64,000 bases of DNA from Tritonibacter multivorans (GCF_001458415.1 NZ_CYSD01000037.1:126501-190500); one strand, 5' to 3'; counted from the stretch's first letter, positions 50,345 through 59,915 are shown. The notes: generated by a model from the letters alone, not told the origin. A program made the numbers and translations.

Positions 50345-50623
50345 TCAGCGGTCGATATGACCGAGATCCTGTTCAGGAGAGATCACATCGCGCAGCCGCG
50401 CCTTCAGCTCTTTGGCGTCGGGAAAGCCCCCATCGCGCTTGCGTTCCCACAGGACGGCTCCATCGACGGTCACCTCAAAGGTGCCGCCGATCTCGCCGGG
50501 CACAAGGGTCACACCGCCCAGCTGCTCCTGAAAGGTCGACAGGATCTCCTGCGCCATCCAGGACGCGCGCAACATCCAGTTGCAGCCGATGCAATAGGTG
50601 ATGGTAACAACTGGCTTTGCCAT
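50345..50623 (-). CDS. SelT/SelW/SelH (Rdx) family protein
   Basis: 92-residue thioredoxin-like protein. The redox motif is CIGC in TITYCIGCNWMLRASWMAQE (residues about 11-14), the Cys form of the selenoprotein W motif. GGTFEVTVDGAVLWERKRDGGFPDAKELK is the conserved C-terminal block. Likely a cytosolic thiol-redox protein; its partner is unknown. It sits 38 bases downstream of arsC on the same strand and may be co-transcribed with it. Confidence 0.9.
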   Translation of the reverse strand: MAKPVVTITYCIGCNWMLRASWMAQEILSTFQEQLGGVTLVPGEIGGTFEVTVDGAVLWERKRDGGFPDAKELKARLRDVISPEQDLGHIDR

Positions 50624-50661
50624 GGGGGCGCTCCTTAGAAATGCTTCTCTAACAAGGAGGA

Positions 50662-51081
50662 TTACACGCGTTTCCCATCGGCGTCGATCACCAGACCACC
50701 GTCTTCCTTAGCCCAGGGGCCTTTGGGCCAGGTTTCCAGCAGGTCCAAGACATCCTCGGACGGGCGGCACAGGCGCACACCGTTTTTGCAGGCCACGATC
50801 GGCCGGTTCACCAGAACCGGATGCACCAGCATCTGCGCAAGAATCTCCTCATCCGAGACCGACTCGTCCAGCAGGCCCAGCTCTTCTGCGGGTGATTTGG
50901 ATGTGCGCAAAGCGGTACGCGGGGTCAGGTCGGCGGCGGCAAACAGCGCCAGCAGCTGCGGCCGGGTCCAGCCGGTGTCCAGATAATCGATGACGTCAGG
51001 CTCGTAACCGGCGTCGCGGATGATCTGCAGCACATTGCGCGACGTGCCGCAGGCGGGATTGTGATGAATAGCTATTTTCAT
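50662..51081 (-). CDS. arsC: Arsenate reductase, glutaredoxin-dependent
   Basis: 139-residue thioredoxin-fold ArsC. The active-site Cys11 lies in HHNPACGTSRNVLQII, which also positions the phosphate-like anion; the RPIVACKNGVRLCRPSE block carries the Arg residues that bind arsenate. Reduces arsenate to arsenite with glutaredoxin. No arsenite pump or arsR is next to it, so a more general role as a glutaredoxin-linked reductase is possible. Divergent from adenine deaminase. Confidence 0.93.
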   Translation of the reverse strand: MKIAIHHNPACGTSRNVLQIIRDAGYEPDVIDYLDTGWTRPQLLALFAAADLTPRTALRTSKSPAEELGLLDESVSDEEILAQMLVHPVLVNRPIVACKNGVRLCRPSEDVLDLLETWPKGPWAKEDGGLVIDADGKRV

Positions 51082-51169
51082 GATCAGACAAATAGTCCTT
51101 CTTCATGACGCTGTTATGATGACGAACTAGAGCACTTGCACTCGCCTCGGCAATCATCAAAAGTAGGCC

Positions 51170-52972
51170 ATGACAGACAAGACTTTCCCCAGTTGGCCCG
51201 ACGTCGCCCCCCAATTAATTGAAGTCGCTGCAGGCCGCGCGCCCGCAGATACCGTCATCAAGGGCGGCAAATGGGTAAATGTTCACACCCGTGAGATCCT
51301 TGAAAACCATGACATCGCGATCAAGGCAGGCCGCATTGCTTATGTGGGCCCCGACGCCAGCTATTGCACCGGACCCGACACGCAGGTGATCGACGCCAAG
51401 AGGCGTTTCATGATCCCCGGCCTGTGTGACGGCCATATGCATATTGAGTCGGGCATGCTGACGCCTGCGGAATTTGCCCGCGCCGTCATCCCCCATGGCA
51501 CCACCACCATGTTCACTGACCCGCACGAAATCGCCAATGTGCTGGGTCTGGAAGGTGTACGCCTGATGCACGACGAGGCGCTTTTGCAGCCTGTCAATGT
51601 TTACACCCAGATGCCGTCCTGCGCGCCGTCTGCTCCGGGTCTTGAGACCACCGGCTACGAGATTACCGCCGAAGACGTCGTCGAAGCCATGGACTGGCCC
51701 GGCATTATTGGCTTGGGCGAGATGATGAATTTCCCCGGCGTGGCAAATGCCGACCCCAAAATGCTGGCTGAAATCGCCGCGACTCAACGTGCGGGCAAAA
51801 CCGTCGGCGGGCACTATGCCTCACCTGATTTGGGGCCCGATTTCGCAGCCTATGTGGCCGGTGGCCCTGCGGATGACCACGAAGGCACCTGCGAGGCGGA
51901 TGCCATTGCCCGCGTGCGTCAGGGCATGCGGTCGATGATGCGGCTTGGTTCGGCCTGGTATGATGTGGAAACACAGATTACCGCCGTGACGGAAAAGGGG
52001 CTCGACCCGCGCAACTTTATCCTGTGCACCGATGACTGCCATTCGGGCACGCTGGTCAATGACGGCCATATGAACCGCGTGGTCCGCCATGCGATTGCCT
52101 GCGGTTGCGACCCGGTTGTGGCCTTGCAGATGGCAACGATCAACACAGCAACGCATTTTGGCCTTGAACGCGAGCTGGGCTCCATCACGCCGGGGCGTCG
52201 CGCCGATGTGATCCTGACCTCGGATCTGACCGAACTGCCGATCGAAGTTGTAATCGCGCGGGGTCAGATTGTCGCCGAAGAGGGCGCCATCAAAGTGGAC
52301 TGCCCGCATTTGGACTGGCCCGACAGCGCCCGTGGCACCGTCCATCTGGGCCATGCGATGACTGGCAAAGATTTTGAGATCGAAGCCCCCGCTGGGGCCA
52401 ATGCGGTTTCGGCCAATGTCATCGGCGTGGTGGAAAACCAGGCCCCGACCAAAGCGCTGAAAGCCGAGCTGCCGGTGCGGGATGGGCTGGTCGAAGCCGA
52501 AGGCGCGGTTTGCCAGATCGCCCTGGTGGAACGTCATCGCGCCACTGGCGGAGTGACCAATGCCTTTGTGTCGGGCTTTGGCTACACCGGCAAAATGGCC
52601 ATGGCGTCGACCGTGGCCCATGACAGCCATCACATGATCGTCGTCGGCACCTGCCGCGAACAGATGGCGCTGGCCGCAAACCGACTGGCCGAGGTCGGCG
52701 GCGGCATCACCATCTTCCGCGACGGCGAAGAACTGGCGCTGGTCGAATTGCCGATTGCAGGCCTGATGTCCGACAGCCCCGCAACCGAGGTCGCCGCCAA
52801 GGCGCAACACATGGTCGACGCCATGGAAACCTGCGGCTGCACTCTCAACAACGCATATATGCAGCACTCGCTTCTGGCGCTGGTGGTGATCCCGGAACTG
52901 CGGATCTCGGACCTTGGCCTTGTCGACGTGCGTACTTTCCAGAAAATCCCAGTCATAGAGCCGCTTTCATGA
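51170..52972 (+). CDS. ade: Adenine deaminase
   Basis: Converts adenine to hypoxanthine in purine salvage. The 600-residue amidohydrolase has a TIM-barrel with the metal His pair in GLCDGHMHIESGM near residue 86. The catalytic block GHYASPDL is near 215, and ILCTDDCHSGTLVNDGHM near 290. The Ade-type C-terminal domain includes NAFVSGFGYTGKMAMASTVAHDSHH. The stop overlaps amn as ATGA, giving a two-gene adenine/AMP breakdown operon. Confidence 0.96.
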   Translation: MTDKTFPSWPDVAPQLIEVAAGRAPADTVIKGGKWVNVHTREILENHDIAIKAGRIAYVGPDASYCTGPDTQVIDAKRRFMIPGLCDGHMHIESGMLTPAEFARAVIPHGTTTMFTDPHEIANVLGLEGVRLMHDEALLQPVNVYTQMPSCAPSAPGLETTGYEITAEDVVEAMDWPGIIGLGEMMNFPGVANADPKMLAEIAATQRAGKTVGGHYASPDLGPDFAAYVAGGPADDHEGTCEADAIARVRQGMRSMMRLGSAWYDVETQITAVTEKGLDPRNFILCTDDCHSGTLVNDGHMNRVVRHAIACGCDPVVALQMATINTATHFGLERELGSITPGRRADVILTSDLTELPIEVVIARGQIVAEEGAIKVDCPHLDWPDSARGTVHLGHAMTGKDFEIEAPAGANAVSANVIGVVENQAPTKALKAELPVRDGLVEAEGAVCQIALVERHRATGGVTNAFVSGFGYTGKMAMASTVAHDSHHMIVVGTCREQMALAANRLAEVGGGITIFRDGEELALVELPIAGLMSDSPATEVAAKAQHMVDAMETCGCTLNNAYMQHSLLALVVIPELRISDLGLVDVRTFQKIPVIEPLS

Positions 52973-54429
52973 GTGATATTCAAACCCCAGACCTGCCGCA
53001 GGCCGAAGTGTTCACCGACGCCAAAGCCGCCGTTGCGCGCCTGATCGAACTCTACAATGGTGCGACCAACTTCCTGTGCGACGCCTTTTTGTCCGCCATG
53101 GGCGAAGGCGAAGCACCGGCAATGCGCATTCGCGCTTTCTATCCGGAAATCCGGTTCTCCACGAACACCTATGCCCACGTTGATAGCCGTCTCAGCTATG
53201 GTCACGTGGCAGAGCCCGGCACCTATTCCACCACGATCAGCCGCCCCGATCTGTTCAAAAACTATCTGACCGATCAGATCGCACTGCTGATGAAAAACCA
53301 CGGTCAGCCGGTGGAAATTGGCCTGTCCGACACCCCAATGCCCGTGCATTTCGCCGTCGCCTCGCGCCCCGGTCTGACCGTGCCGCAGGAAGGGGCCGCA
53401 CGCTTCCCGCTGCGCGATGTCTTTGACGTGCCGGATCTGACCACCACCAATGACGACATCGTCAATGGTGTCCATGAATCGCAAAACGGCGAAGGTCCCT
53501 TGGCGCTGTTTACGGCACAGCGTATCGATTATTCGCTGGCCCGCCTGTCGCACTATACCGCGACCGACCCGGATCATTTTCAGAACCATGTGTTGTTCAC
53601 CAACTACCAGTTCTACGTGACCGAATTCGAAGCCTACGCGCGCGCGATGCTGGCAGATCCAAATTCTGGCTACACAAGCTTTGTATCGACCGGCAACATC
53701 GAGATCACCGATGCCGAGGCGGAAATTCCGGCGGCAACAAAGATGCCGCAGATGCCGACCTACCACCTCAAGCGTGCCGACGGCAGTGGCATCACATTGG
53801 TGAACATTGGGGTTGGCCCGTCAAACGCCAAAACCGCCACCGACCACATCGCGGTTCTGCGTCCACATGCTTGGCTGATGGTTGGTCACTGCGCAGGTCT
53901 GCGCAACAGCCAGGCGCTGGGGGATTTTGTTCTGGCCCACGCCTACCTGCGCGAAGACCATGTGCTGGACGACGACCTGCCTGTCTGGGTCCCGATCCCG
54001 GCGCTGGCAGAAATTCAGGTCGCGCTCGAAGAAGCGGTGGCCGAGGAAACCGGCCTGTCGGGCTATGACCTCAAGCGGATCATGCGCACCGGCACCGTGG
54101 CGACGCATGACAACCGCAACTGGGAACTGCGCTCTGCCCCGGTGCAGCACCTCAGCCAGTCCCGCGCGGTTGCGCTGGATATGGAAAGCGCCACCATTGC
54201 CGCGAATGGATATCGCTTCCGGGTTCCCTATGGCACGCTTCTGTGTGTGTCGGACAAACCCCTGCATGGCGAATTGAAGCTTCCTGGCATGGCCTCGGAC
54301 TTCTATCGCACCCAAGTTGCACGGCATTTGCAGATCGGGATCAAGGCCATGGAGCGCCTCCGCGAGATGCCGGTCGAGCGTCTTCACAGCCGGAAATTGC
54401 GGTCTTTCGACGAAACGGCCTTCCTATAA
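52969..54429 (+). CDS. amn: AMP nucleosidase
   Basis: Splits AMP to adenine and ribose 5-phosphate; the adenine is then the substrate of the coupled deaminase upstream. The 486-residue length matches E. coli Amn. The C-terminal nucleoside-phosphorylase fold contains VNIGVGPSNAKTATDHIAVLRPHAWLMVGHCAGLRNSQ and the sugar/base residues in AVALDMESATIAANGYRFR. The N-terminal regulatory domain is present. Translationally coupled to ade. A clear promoter region and the HU gene follow. Confidence 0.96.
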   Translation: MSDIQTPDLPQAEVFTDAKAAVARLIELYNGATNFLCDAFLSAMGEGEAPAMRIRAFYPEIRFSTNTYAHVDSRLSYGHVAEPGTYSTTISRPDLFKNYLTDQIALLMKNHGQPVEIGLSDTPMPVHFAVASRPGLTVPQEGAARFPLRDVFDVPDLTTTNDDIVNGVHESQNGEGPLALFTAQRIDYSLARLSHYTATDPDHFQNHVLFTNYQFYVTEFEAYARAMLADPNSGYTSFVSTGNIEITDAEAEIPAATKMPQMPTYHLKRADGSGITLVNIGVGPSNAKTATDHIAVLRPHAWLMVGHCAGLRNSQALGDFVLAHAYLREDHVLDDDLPVWVPIPALAEIQVALEEAVAEETGLSGYDLKRIMRTGTVATHDNRNWELRSAPVQHLSQSRAVALDMESATIAANGYRFRVPYGTLLCVSDKPLHGELKLPGMASDFYRTQVARHLQIGIKAMERLREMPVERLHSRKLRSFDETAFL

Positions 54430-54591
54430 GGGTCCAAAAGTGGCGAAAACGCCGCAAAATAAGGGGTTTTCCACGAAAAACCGCCTATTGCGGGCTTGAT
54501 CCGAACCGCAACGCGTTGTGTTGTCATACAACATAACGCTAATGTTGCGACCAGAGGCCCCAAGAAGCCGGGCAGTACTAAGGAGATTGAA

Positions 54592-54885
54592 ATGTCCAAA
54601 CCGATGACCAAAACCCAGCTTGTGGCAGCACTGGCCGAGGAAATGGACAGCGACAAGAAAACCGCAGGCGCAGCGCTGGACGCCGTTTGCAACCTGATCA
54701 CCCGTGAAGTGTCCGGCGGCGGTGCCGTGACCCTTCCCGGCGTTGGCAAAATCTACTGCCGCGAGCGCCCCGAGCGCGAAGTGCGCAACCCGGCGACCGG
54801 CGAGAAGTTCATGAAAGAGGCCGACAAGGTCGTCAAAATGACCATCGCCAAAGCGCTGAAAGACAGCGTCAACGGCGAAGCCTAA
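54592..54885 (+). CDS. HU-family DNA-binding protein
   Basis: 97-residue nucleoid protein that bends DNA. The fold is clear: MTKTQLVAALAEEM (helix 1), KKTAGAALDAVCNLITREVSGGGAVTLPGVGKI, then the beta-arm RERPEREVRNPATGEKF with basic Arg and Pro residues, and a C-terminal helix. AAGGAGATTGAA precedes the ATG at 54592. A stand-alone gene with its own terminator. Whether it is HupA, HupB or an IHF-like form cannot be told by eye; a long AT-rich leader (54430-54591) is upstream. Confidence 0.93.
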   Translation: MSKPMTKTQLVAALAEEMDSDKKTAGAALDAVCNLITREVSGGGAVTLPGVGKIYCRERPEREVRNPATGEKFMKEADKVVKMTIAKALKDSVNGEA

Positions 54886-54913
54886 TCGGCACGCCTCCGG
54901 ATTTCCGGAACAG

Positions 54914-54940
54914 GGCCGTCCCTTTGGGGGCGGCCTTTTT
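54914..54940 (+). terminator. Rho-independent terminator after the HU gene
   Basis: Stem GGCCGTCCC/GGGGCGGCC with one G-T pair and a short loop, followed by five T. Confidence 0.92.
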
Positions 54941-55019
54941 CTTTGCGCCTCACGCGAACGTTTGATTTTTCCGCACCCGCCCCCATGTTAGAGCCAAACG
55001 ACCACAGAGGGAGATCAAG

Positions 55020-55469
55020 GTGACCCGCTACAAAAAGACCCCAGAGGCCCTGGCCGCCCTGTCGCCAGAAGAATTCTACGTCACCCAGGAATCCGGCACC
55101 GAACGCCCGGGCACAGGCCCGCTGCTGAACAACAAGGCCGTTGGCATCTACGTGGACATTGTGTCGGGCGAACCGCTGTTCGCCTCTGGCGACAAATACG
55201 AGTCGGGTTGCGGATGGCCCAGTTTCACCAAGCCAATCGAACCGCTGCACATCCAGGAAATCGAAGACCGCACCCACGGGATGATCCGCACAGAGGTCCG
55301 CTCCACCCATGGTGACAGCCATCTGGGGCATGTTTTCCCGGATGGCCCGCTGGATCGGGGGGGGCTACGCTACTGCATCAACTCTGCTTCCCTGCGCTTT
55401 ATCGCGCTGGCCGACATGGAGGCAGAAGGCTACGGTGACTACATCAAACAAGTGGAGACAGGCCAATGA
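55020..55469 (+). CDS. msrB: Peptide-methionine (R)-S-oxide reductase
   Basis: Repairs the R form of methionine sulfoxide. 149 residues with GCGWPSF near 68, [15 protein letters not shown] near 99, and the catalytic Cys in [11 protein letters not shown] near 120. The zinc CxxC pairs found in many MsrB proteins are absent. The start is a GTG (55020) with AGAGGGAGATC just upstream. It overlaps msrA by four bases, so the two repair enzymes are translated together. Confidence 0.95.
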   Translation: MTRYKKTPEALAALSPEEFYVTQESGTERPGTGPLLNNKAVGIYVDIVSGEPLFASGDKYESGCGWPSFTKPIEPLHIQEIEDRTHGMIRTEVRSTHGDSHLGHVFPDGPLDRGGLRYCINSASLRFIALADMEAEGYGDYIKQVETGQ

Positions 55470-55975
55470 CCGCATCCCGACCCGACCGCGCCGTTCTTGC
55501 TGGTGGCTGCTTCTGGGGCATGCAGGAACTGATCCGCACGCAACCCGGTGTCCTGGCCACGCGTGTTGGCTACACCGGCGGTGATGTGCCCAATGCCACC
55601 TACCGCGATCACGGCACCCATGCCGAAGGGATCGAGATCCTTTATGATCCGGAAAAAACCACCTACCGGGAGATCCTCGAATTCTTCTTCCAGATCCACG
55701 ACCCGACCACCTTGAATCGGCAAGGCAATGACATCGGCGCCAGCTATCGCTCCGCTATCTATTTCGTGGATGACGCCCAAAAAGAATGTGCGCTCGACAC
55801 CATTGCCGATGTCGAAGCCTCCGGCCTCTGGCCCGGCGCGGTGGTCACCGAGGTCGAACCGGTGGGCGATTTCTGGGAAGCTGAGGCGGAGCATCAGGAC
55901 TATTTGCAGCGCCTGCCCAATGGCTACACCTGCCATTTCCCGCGGCCCGACTGGGTTCTCCCCAAACGCAGCTAA
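55466..55975 (+). CDS. msrA: Peptide-methionine (S)-S-oxide reductase
   Basis: Repairs the S form of methionine sulfoxide. 169 residues with the signature GGCFWGMQE (catalytic Cys at about residue 16), RVGYTGG, and [10 protein letters not shown]. Coupled to msrB by an ATGA overlap. The interspersed repeat (copy C) begins 14 bases after its stop, and a hairpin terminator follows. The C-terminal resolving-Cys region ([13 protein letters not shown]) has one Cys. Confidence 0.96.
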   Translation: MTASRPDRAVLAGGCFWGMQELIRTQPGVLATRVGYTGGDVPNATYRDHGTHAEGIEILYDPEKTTYREILEFFFQIHDPTTLNRQGNDIGASYRSAIYFVDDAQKECALDTIADVEASGLWPGAVVTEVEPVGDFWEAEAEHQDYLQRLPNGYTCHFPRPDWVLPKRS

Positions 55976-55989
55976 ACGCGCCTTTGGGT

Positions 55990-56011
55990 TTCTTTTGGCC
56001 CCAAATACTCC
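55990..56011 (+). repeat. Interspersed 22-base repeat, copy C
   Basis: Reads TTCTTTTGGCC-CC-AAATACTCC just after msrA, followed by CGCCGGAGG and then the terminator stem. It matches the copies after mtaB and between ohr and ilvE. Confidence 0.8.
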
Positions 56012-56021
56012 CGCCGGAGGC

Positions 56022-56052
56022 ACCGCCTGTTGTCCAATAACAGGCGGTTTTT
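56022..56052. terminator. Terminator between msrA and the hydantoinase gene
   Basis: Perfect 10-base-pair stem ACCGCCTGTT/AACAGGCGGT with a seven-base loop and TTTTT after it, placed between the two convergent genes and touching the hydantoinase stop. Confidence 0.9.
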
Positions 56053-58055
56053 CAATTGTGTGCGACCCGAGGGCGCCCGCTGGCTGTGACCGTCAACGTG
56101 GCTTCCACAAAGACGTCGCGCGCCTCAACCTGCGCGGTGCGAATATCGCGGGCAATATGCAGGTTGATATCAGCGGCCCCTGCCGCTTCGGCAGCGGCCC
56201 GCGCCTCAACGGTCAGGCGCTCTTCAAGACAACGAAGCGCTTCCGCACTGTCGGCAAAGTCCTGCGGACCTTCGTCCAGATGCACTCGATACTTGCCTTC
56301 AGACGGAGAGGTCACCGCGCCGCTGCGTCTTTGGGTAATCTGCCCCACCACCGCACCAATCGCATTGGCCACACCGCCGTGAGTGGGCAAAACCATATTG
56401 GCGTTCAGCCGTTCTCCGACCGCCGGGTAATAGCACGCGGCAGACGCACCCAGGCCGAGCACATCCACGTTGAGGCCTGCTTTGAATGACAGAATGCCGT
56501 CATGGCCTGCAAACCCACGTTGGGTCAGGACATGCCGCGCGAGCTCGGATGGCGGCAGTGGAAAATGCTCCGCTTCTTCGGCAAAAGCAGTCTCTAACAA
56601 AGCCAAAGCCGTTTGTTCGGTCAGCTGATCTACAATCATCTGTGCCATCTCCTCTGGCCCTGAGGCCAGCGGATTGCCAGTGCCAATGCGGCGACGCGCG
56701 AACAGCTGCAAGGCTTTTTCCGCAGCCTCCCGATCCCAGGCTGCCACCCGCCCCAGCACATGGCTCGCATCCGACGGCGTTACCCCCGCAACCTGCACCA
56801 AGCCCCGCTCGATCAGGCGTTTCAGGCTGCTTTGCTCCAGGCGAGTTTTCAGCACCTCTCCCAAAGGACGCAGGCCGGTTCCAATCCGCGCCAGCACAGC
56901 TGCATCGCGTTCGGGCAACCCCACCGACGGCATTCCAAGGACCGCGCGCACAAATCGCCCGTCGTATTCACCGGGCGTCACAGACCGCAGCTGTACATCC
57001 AGCGCAGCATGCACAATTTCAGGCGCCTCATGAGCCACCAGCGAAACCGGCAGTACCCGGCGCGGGCCCAGTGTAATGCCCCCCTCAAGGCCCGAGGCAT
57101 TCAGATGCACCTGGCTATCGCCGCCAAGCCCCGTGGTGCGCATGGCGACAGCTTCGACCATGGTGCGGAAACCGCCAACTTCAGCCCCCGCCGGATCGAT
57201 TTGAGGCAAGCCATCCCGGATCAGCGCAACGTCGGTGGTGGTGCCACCAATATCGCTGACCAGCGCGTTTTCCGCGCCTGTCATCCAGCGTGCGCCCACG
57301 ATGGAGGCAGCAGGGCCTGACAGGATTGTCTCGATCGGGCGTTCACGGGCCTGTTCGGCCGACATCAACGCGCCATCCCCGCGCACCACCATCATTGGTG
57401 CCTCGACGCCAAGCGCAGCTAATGTGTCCGCCGCGCGGTTGATCAGACGGTCGATCATCCCAATCAGCCGCGCGTTCAGAACCGCGGTCACCGCGCGTTT
57501 CGGACCATTCAGTTTGGACGACAGCTCGTGCGAACAGGTCACGGGCGCGCCTGTGCGTTCGGTGATGATCCGCGCAACTTCCTGTTCATGGGCTGGATTG
57601 CGGGTCGCAAACAAAGACGCCACTGCAAAGCCGCTGACGCCCGCGGATTCGGTCTCTAAAAAGGCCAAAAGGGCGTCGCGATCCAAGGGGGCTGCCTCTG
57701 TTCCCGCATGGCTGTGACCGCCGGACAAGATCAGTGCCGGGTCGCCCTTGAGCGCTTCGGCAAGCCCATGACGCTCCAGATCCTCAGCCGCAAACCCGAC
57801 ATAGATCAGTGCGACACGCCCCCCCTGCCCTTCGACCAGCGCATTGGTGGCCAGCGTCGTCGACAGGGCTGCCATAGACACCTCAGTTGCGTTGACATCA
57901 GCTTCGGCCAGAACCGCCCGTACAGCGCCCCCCACACCAATGGCCAGATCCTGACGCGTGGTGAGCGATTTTGCAGAGGCGATCACCTGATCATCGCGGA
58001 TCAGTGCTGCGTCTGTGTAGGTTCCGCCCGTATCTACGCCCAGCAATAGCGCCAT
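56052..58055 (-). CDS. Hydantoinase/oxoprolinase A-type protein
   Basis: 667-residue ATP-dependent amidohydrolase subunit A. It has the actin-like N-terminal fold (LLLGVDTGGTYTDAALI), a hydantoinase-A core (ALVSDIGGTTTDVALIRDG, GLGGDSQV), and the C-terminal domain. It normally works with a B subunit (HyuB-like), which is not adjacent, and no hydantoin or oxoproline transporter is next to it. The substrate (5-oxoproline, hydantoin or acetone-like carboxylation) cannot be inferred. It starts at ATG 58055, close to queG on the same strand. Confidence 0.86.
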   Translation of the reverse strand: MALLLGVDTGGTYTDAALIRDDQVIASAKSLTTRQDLAIGVGGAVRAVLAEADVNATEVSMAALSTTLATNALVEGQGGRVALIYVGFAAEDLERHGLAEALKGDPALILSGGHSHAGTEAAPLDRDALLAFLETESAGVSGFAVASLFATRNPAHEQEVARIITERTGAPVTCSHELSSKLNGPKRAVTAVLNARLIGMIDRLINRAADTLAALGVEAPMMVVRGDGALMSAEQARERPIETILSGPAASIVGARWMTGAENALVSDIGGTTTDVALIRDGLPQIDPAGAEVGGFRTMVEAVAMRTTGLGGDSQVHLNASGLEGGITLGPRRVLPVSLVAHEAPEIVHAALDVQLRSVTPGEYDGRFVRAVLGMPSVGLPERDAAVLARIGTGLRPLGEVLKTRLEQSSLKRLIERGLVQVAGVTPSDASHVLGRVAAWDREAAEKALQLFARRRIGTGNPLASGPEEMAQMIVDQLTEQTALALLETAFAEEAEHFPLPPSELARHVLTQRGFAGHDGILSFKAGLNVDVLGLGASAACYYPAVGERLNANMVLPTHGGVANAIGAVVGQITQRRSGAVTSPSEGKYRVHLDEGPQDFADSAEALRCLEERLTVEARAAAEAAGAADINLHIARDIRTAQVEARDVFVEATLTVTASGRPRVAHN

Positions 58056-58127
58056 ATGCCTCTCTCCCCCGAAATTTCGCGTCCCACGGATTTAGCGGCT
58101 ATTTTGGACAGGTCTACCCTATTTGCG

Positions 58128-59165
58128 TCATGCCAGCCGCTGCGCGGCCCATTGCGCTGCCTCAGCCACGGTTGGGTCCGGGTCGTCACACAGGGCTTGC
58201 GCCACGGGGCGCAAATCTGCCTGCGCCGAGTTCCCAATGGCATAAAGCACATTGCGCACAAACCGGTCGCGCCCAATCCGCTTGATCGGCGAGCCCGAGA
58301 ATTTTTCGCGAAAACCTGCATCATCCAGCGCGGCAAGTTCAGCCAGAGGCGGCGCGATCAAGCCATCGCGCGCGGCGTAGCGAATATCGGACGAGGCCAC
58401 GGCAAACTTGTTCCAGGGGCACGCCGCCAGACAGTCGTCACACCCATAGATCCGATTGCCAAGCTTTGCGCGCAGTTCCAGATCAATCGGGCCTTTGTGT
58501 TCAATCGTCAGATAGGAAATGCAACGCCGCGCATCGACCTGATAGGGGGCGGGGAAGGCATCTGTCGGACAGGCCGTCAAACAAGACCGACACGACCCAC
58601 AGCGATCCGGCTCAGCCGTGTCCGCAGGCAGCTCCAAAGTGGTGAAAACAGAGCCTAAAAAGGCCCAGTTGCCCCAATCCCGGCTGACCAGATTGCTATG
58701 TTTCCCTTGCCAGCCCAGACCTGCCGCCTGCCCCAAGGCCTTTTCTGGAACCGGCGCAGTATCAACGAAAACTTTCACTTCGCCCTCCGCCTCGGCAATC
58801 AGCCAGCGGGCCAGACGCTTCAGGCGTTTCTTGACCAGATCGTGGTAGTCCTTGCCCCGCGCATAGACCGAAATCGCCGCGCGATCTGGCAGCCCCACAA
58901 CATCCATCGGGTTCTCATCCGGAGTGTAGCTTTCGGCCAGCATCAATACGGAGCGTGCCTCGGGCCAAAGGGCGGCCGGGTTTTCGCGCCAGTTCACGCG
59001 TTCTTCCATCCAGCCCATTTGGCCGTGATATCCCGCCTCAAGGTAAGCGCGCAGCCGGTCAGGCACCTCGGGCACATCCCAAGGGCGACAGATACGAGCG
59101 GACACAAATCCCTCTGCCAGCGCCTGTTTGACAAGGCGCGCTTTCAGATCTTCAGGCTCTAACAT
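58128..59165 (-). CDS. queG: Epoxyqueuosine reductase
   Basis: Last step of queuosine synthesis in tRNA, a cobalamin-dependent iron-sulfur enzyme. 345 residues with two [4Fe-4S] ferredoxin-like motifs: [16 protein letters not shown] and [15 protein letters not shown]. The QueG core holds [27 protein letters not shown] 59165 (MLEPEDL) is preferred over an upstream TTG. A short HEAT-like C-terminus is present ([28 protein letters not shown]). Co-directional with the GST and hydantoinase genes. Confidence 0.94.
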   Translation of the reverse strand: MLEPEDLKARLVKQALAEGFVSARICRPWDVPEVPDRLRAYLEAGYHGQMGWMEERVNWRENPAALWPEARSVLMLAESYTPDENPMDVVGLPDRAAISVYARGKDYHDLVKKRLKRLARWLIAEAEGEVKVFVDTAPVPEKALGQAAGLGWQGKHSNLVSRDWGNWAFLGSVFTTLELPADTAEPDRCGSCRSCLTACPTDAFPAPYQVDARRCISYLTIEHKGPIDLELRAKLGNRIYGCDDCLAACPWNKFAVASSDIRYAARDGLIAPPLAELAALDDAGFREKFSGSPIKRIGRDRFVRNVLYAIGNSAQADLRPVAQALCDDPDPTVAEAAQWAAQRLA

Positions 59166-59186
59166 GGGCAATGAGCCCCTTTACGC

Positions 59187-59858
59187 TCAGAAGTCGAGGT
59201 CGGTGTAATGCGCAGGTGGGCGGAAGCCCGGCACCTGATCGGCAAGGATGGAGCGGAACGCAGGGCGCGATTTGATCTTGGCGTACCAATCCTTCACCGC
59301 CGCCGATCGGTTCCAGTCCACATCGGAAATATAGTCCAGACAGGACAGATGTGCAGCGGCTGCGAAATCGGCAAGGGTCATCTGATCCCCAGCCAGCCAA
59401 CGGCGGTGATCCAAAAGCCAGGACATATAGTCGATATGGTATTTAATCGCCTTGGCACCTGATTTCACATTGGTGCTGTCCGGGTAGCCTGCGCCAGTGA
59501 TTTTCTTGTTCACCCGCTCGTAGACAAGTTTCGAGGTGACCTCATTGTGGAACTTGTCATCAAACCAGCTGACAATCCGGCGTACCTCCAGCCGTTCCTC
59601 GGGGGATTTGGGCATCAAAGGCGGATTGGGGCGGGTGTCTTCGATGTATTCGCAAATCGGCGCACTTTCGGCCATCAGCATGCCATCCAGACGCAACACC
59701 GGCAGCTTGCCCGCAGGGTTGCGGCGCAGGAAATCCGCTTCCTTTTCCCAATAGCGTTCCTCGACCAGCTCGACCTCGATCTTCTTCTCCGCCAGCGACA
59801 GGCGCACCTTGCGACAGAAAGGTGAGAGGGGGACGTGATACAGCCGGGCCGTGGACAC
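59187..59858 (-). CDS. Glutathione S-transferase family protein
   Basis: 223-residue GST that begins at GTG (59858) with GGAGAA upstream. N-terminal fold ARLYHVPLSPFCRKVRLSLAEK, with a possible catalytic Cys rather than Ser/Tyr in the SPFCRK position; NPAGKLPVL is the cis-Pro loop, and ESAPICEYIEDTRP the GSH site. The C-terminal helical domain contains TLADFAAAAHLSCLDYI. The Cys form resembles beta/omega-like or lignin-type GSTs. It is 21 bases upstream of queG on the same strand. Confidence 0.9.
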   Translation of the reverse strand: MSTARLYHVPLSPFCRKVRLSLAEKKIEVELVEERYWEKEADFLRRNPAGKLPVLRLDGMLMAESAPICEYIEDTRPNPPLMPKSPEERLEVRRIVSWFDDKFHNEVTSKLVYERVNKKITGAGYPDSTNVKSGAKAIKYHIDYMSWLLDHRRWLAGDQMTLADFAAAAHLSCLDYISDVDWNRSAAVKDWYAKIKSRPAFRSILADQVPGFRPPAHYTDLDF

Positions 59859-59915
59859 TGGGGTTCTCCGATTTACTTGGGTCTTGTCCTCACATGCCCT
59901 GTGGGCACAAAAACA

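Noticed and set aside
51821-53766. Two long minus-strand frames opposite ade and amn
   Set aside because: Both lie inside strongly supported enzymes and show no family motif.
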